A stretch of 6,760 bases of DNA from JAAYAY01 sp964429355. Its GTDB lineage: Bacteria; Planctomycetota; Planctomycetia; Pirellulales; Thermoguttaceae. This document shows positions 6,621-6,760 of the stretch, piece after piece. The notes beneath the pieces are model-generated. The model was given only the letters and a program-made list of their open reading frames with translations, made no database searches and was not told where the DNA came from. Position 1 is the stretch's first letter. The number at the start of each line of letters is the position of its first letter. The stretch is from positions 1 to 6,760 of the forward strand of contig CAYSCH010000467.1 of NCBI GenBank assembly GCA_964429355.1. Reading direction: 5' to 3'. The translations under genes were made by a program, and so were the position numbers.

Positions 6621-6648
6621 ATTATATCGCCTCTTCGCCACAAATCAA
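6621..6648 (-). promoter_or_regulatory. Candidate sigma70-type promoter of sulfite reductase
   Basis: On the minus strand TTGATT (6648-6643) is followed by 16 nt and a perfect TATAAT (6626-6621). Transcription would begin near 6614, giving a leader of about 83 nt before the ATG at 6531. The -35 box matches four of six consensus bases. It sits in an AT-rich stretch unlike the flanking coding DNA, which supports a regulatory role. Confidence 0.55.
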
Positions 6649-6654
6649 ACATAA

Positions 6655-6674
6655 CAATAGCAGCGCTGCTGTTG
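6655..6674. repeat. 20-bp palindrome upstream of the sulfite reductase promoter
   Basis: CAATAGCAGC and GCTGCTGTTG form a 20-bp palindrome with a single mismatched pair, centred on AGCAGCGCTGCT, a perfect 12-bp core. Its centre is about 50 bp upstream of the predicted start at 6614, a typical place for a dimeric activator. With no central loop it fits a protein-binding site better than a terminator. No regulator can be named. Confidence 0.45.
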
Positions 6675-6760
6675 CGAGTCCCAAGGTTGAGCAAGCTGCG
6701 AGATCCAGCAACGGCCTTGATCGTAACCTTGCCAACTGCTGTCACTGCTAGCTTGGGTCT
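6675..6760. other. Right-edge sequence without an assignable gene
   Basis: No convincing gene is seen. A plus-strand frame from a TTG at 6687 stays open to the edge and encodes a basic then hydrophobic stretch (LSKLRDPATALIVTLPTAV) that could be the start of a divergent exported or membrane protein, but it has no ATG and no good ribosome site. A minus-strand frame is also open from the edge to a TAA at 6605-6607, but it would run through the promoter and resembles no protein I recognise. Confidence 0.3.

Noticed and set aside
6682..6731. 7-bp inverted repeat CAAGGTT/AACCTTG near the right edge
   Set aside because: The arms are short and 36 nt apart, with no other structural support; likely chance.

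Overview
The window looks like chromosomal DNA of a high-GC planctomycete, plausibly of the Pirellulales. This is inferred from gene content (a secreted sulfatase with a long C-terminal extension, a DUF218 membrane protein, a secreted metzincin-like protein) and base composition; no taxonomic marker such as rRNA is present. Nearly everything is on the minus strand; only the metzincin-like gene at 813-1799 is on the plus strand.

Left part (1-812): the N-terminal part of a small sirohaem/Fe4S sulfite-reductase-like protein runs off the left edge (start at 346, minus). Upstream of it lie a strong hairpin terminator (439-470), a complete tRNA-Ala with anticodon CGC (496-568), and a near-consensus sigma70-type promoter for that tRNA (610-638). 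Middle (813-4624): a secreted zinc-metalloprotease-like protein (plus) converges on a two-gene minus-strand unit of an exported sulfatase followed by a DUF218/YdcF-ElyC-like membrane protein, joined by a 4-nt GTGA stop/start overlap. Right part (4798-6760): a full-length assimilatory sulfite reductase haemoprotein (CysI/Sir type) with all four Fe4S/sirohaem cysteines, preceded by an AT-rich control region with a candidate promoter, a 20-bp palindrome upstream of it and an imperfect dyad in the leader.

The common thread is sulfur. The sulfatase would release sulfate from organic sulfate esters outside the cytoplasm. The CysI-type enzyme would reduce sulfite to sulfide for cysteine synthesis, and the small sulfite-reductase-like protein at the left edge belongs to the same sirohaem/Fe4S superfamily. 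That they act together is inferred from proximity only; the tRNA and the metzincin-like gene lie between the two sirohaem genes. I see no mobile element, CRISPR array or clearly novel multi-gene system. The points most worth checking are the atypical sulfatase active-site motif, the metzincin-like protein with its appended C-terminal domain, and the palindromes around the sulfite reductase promoter.
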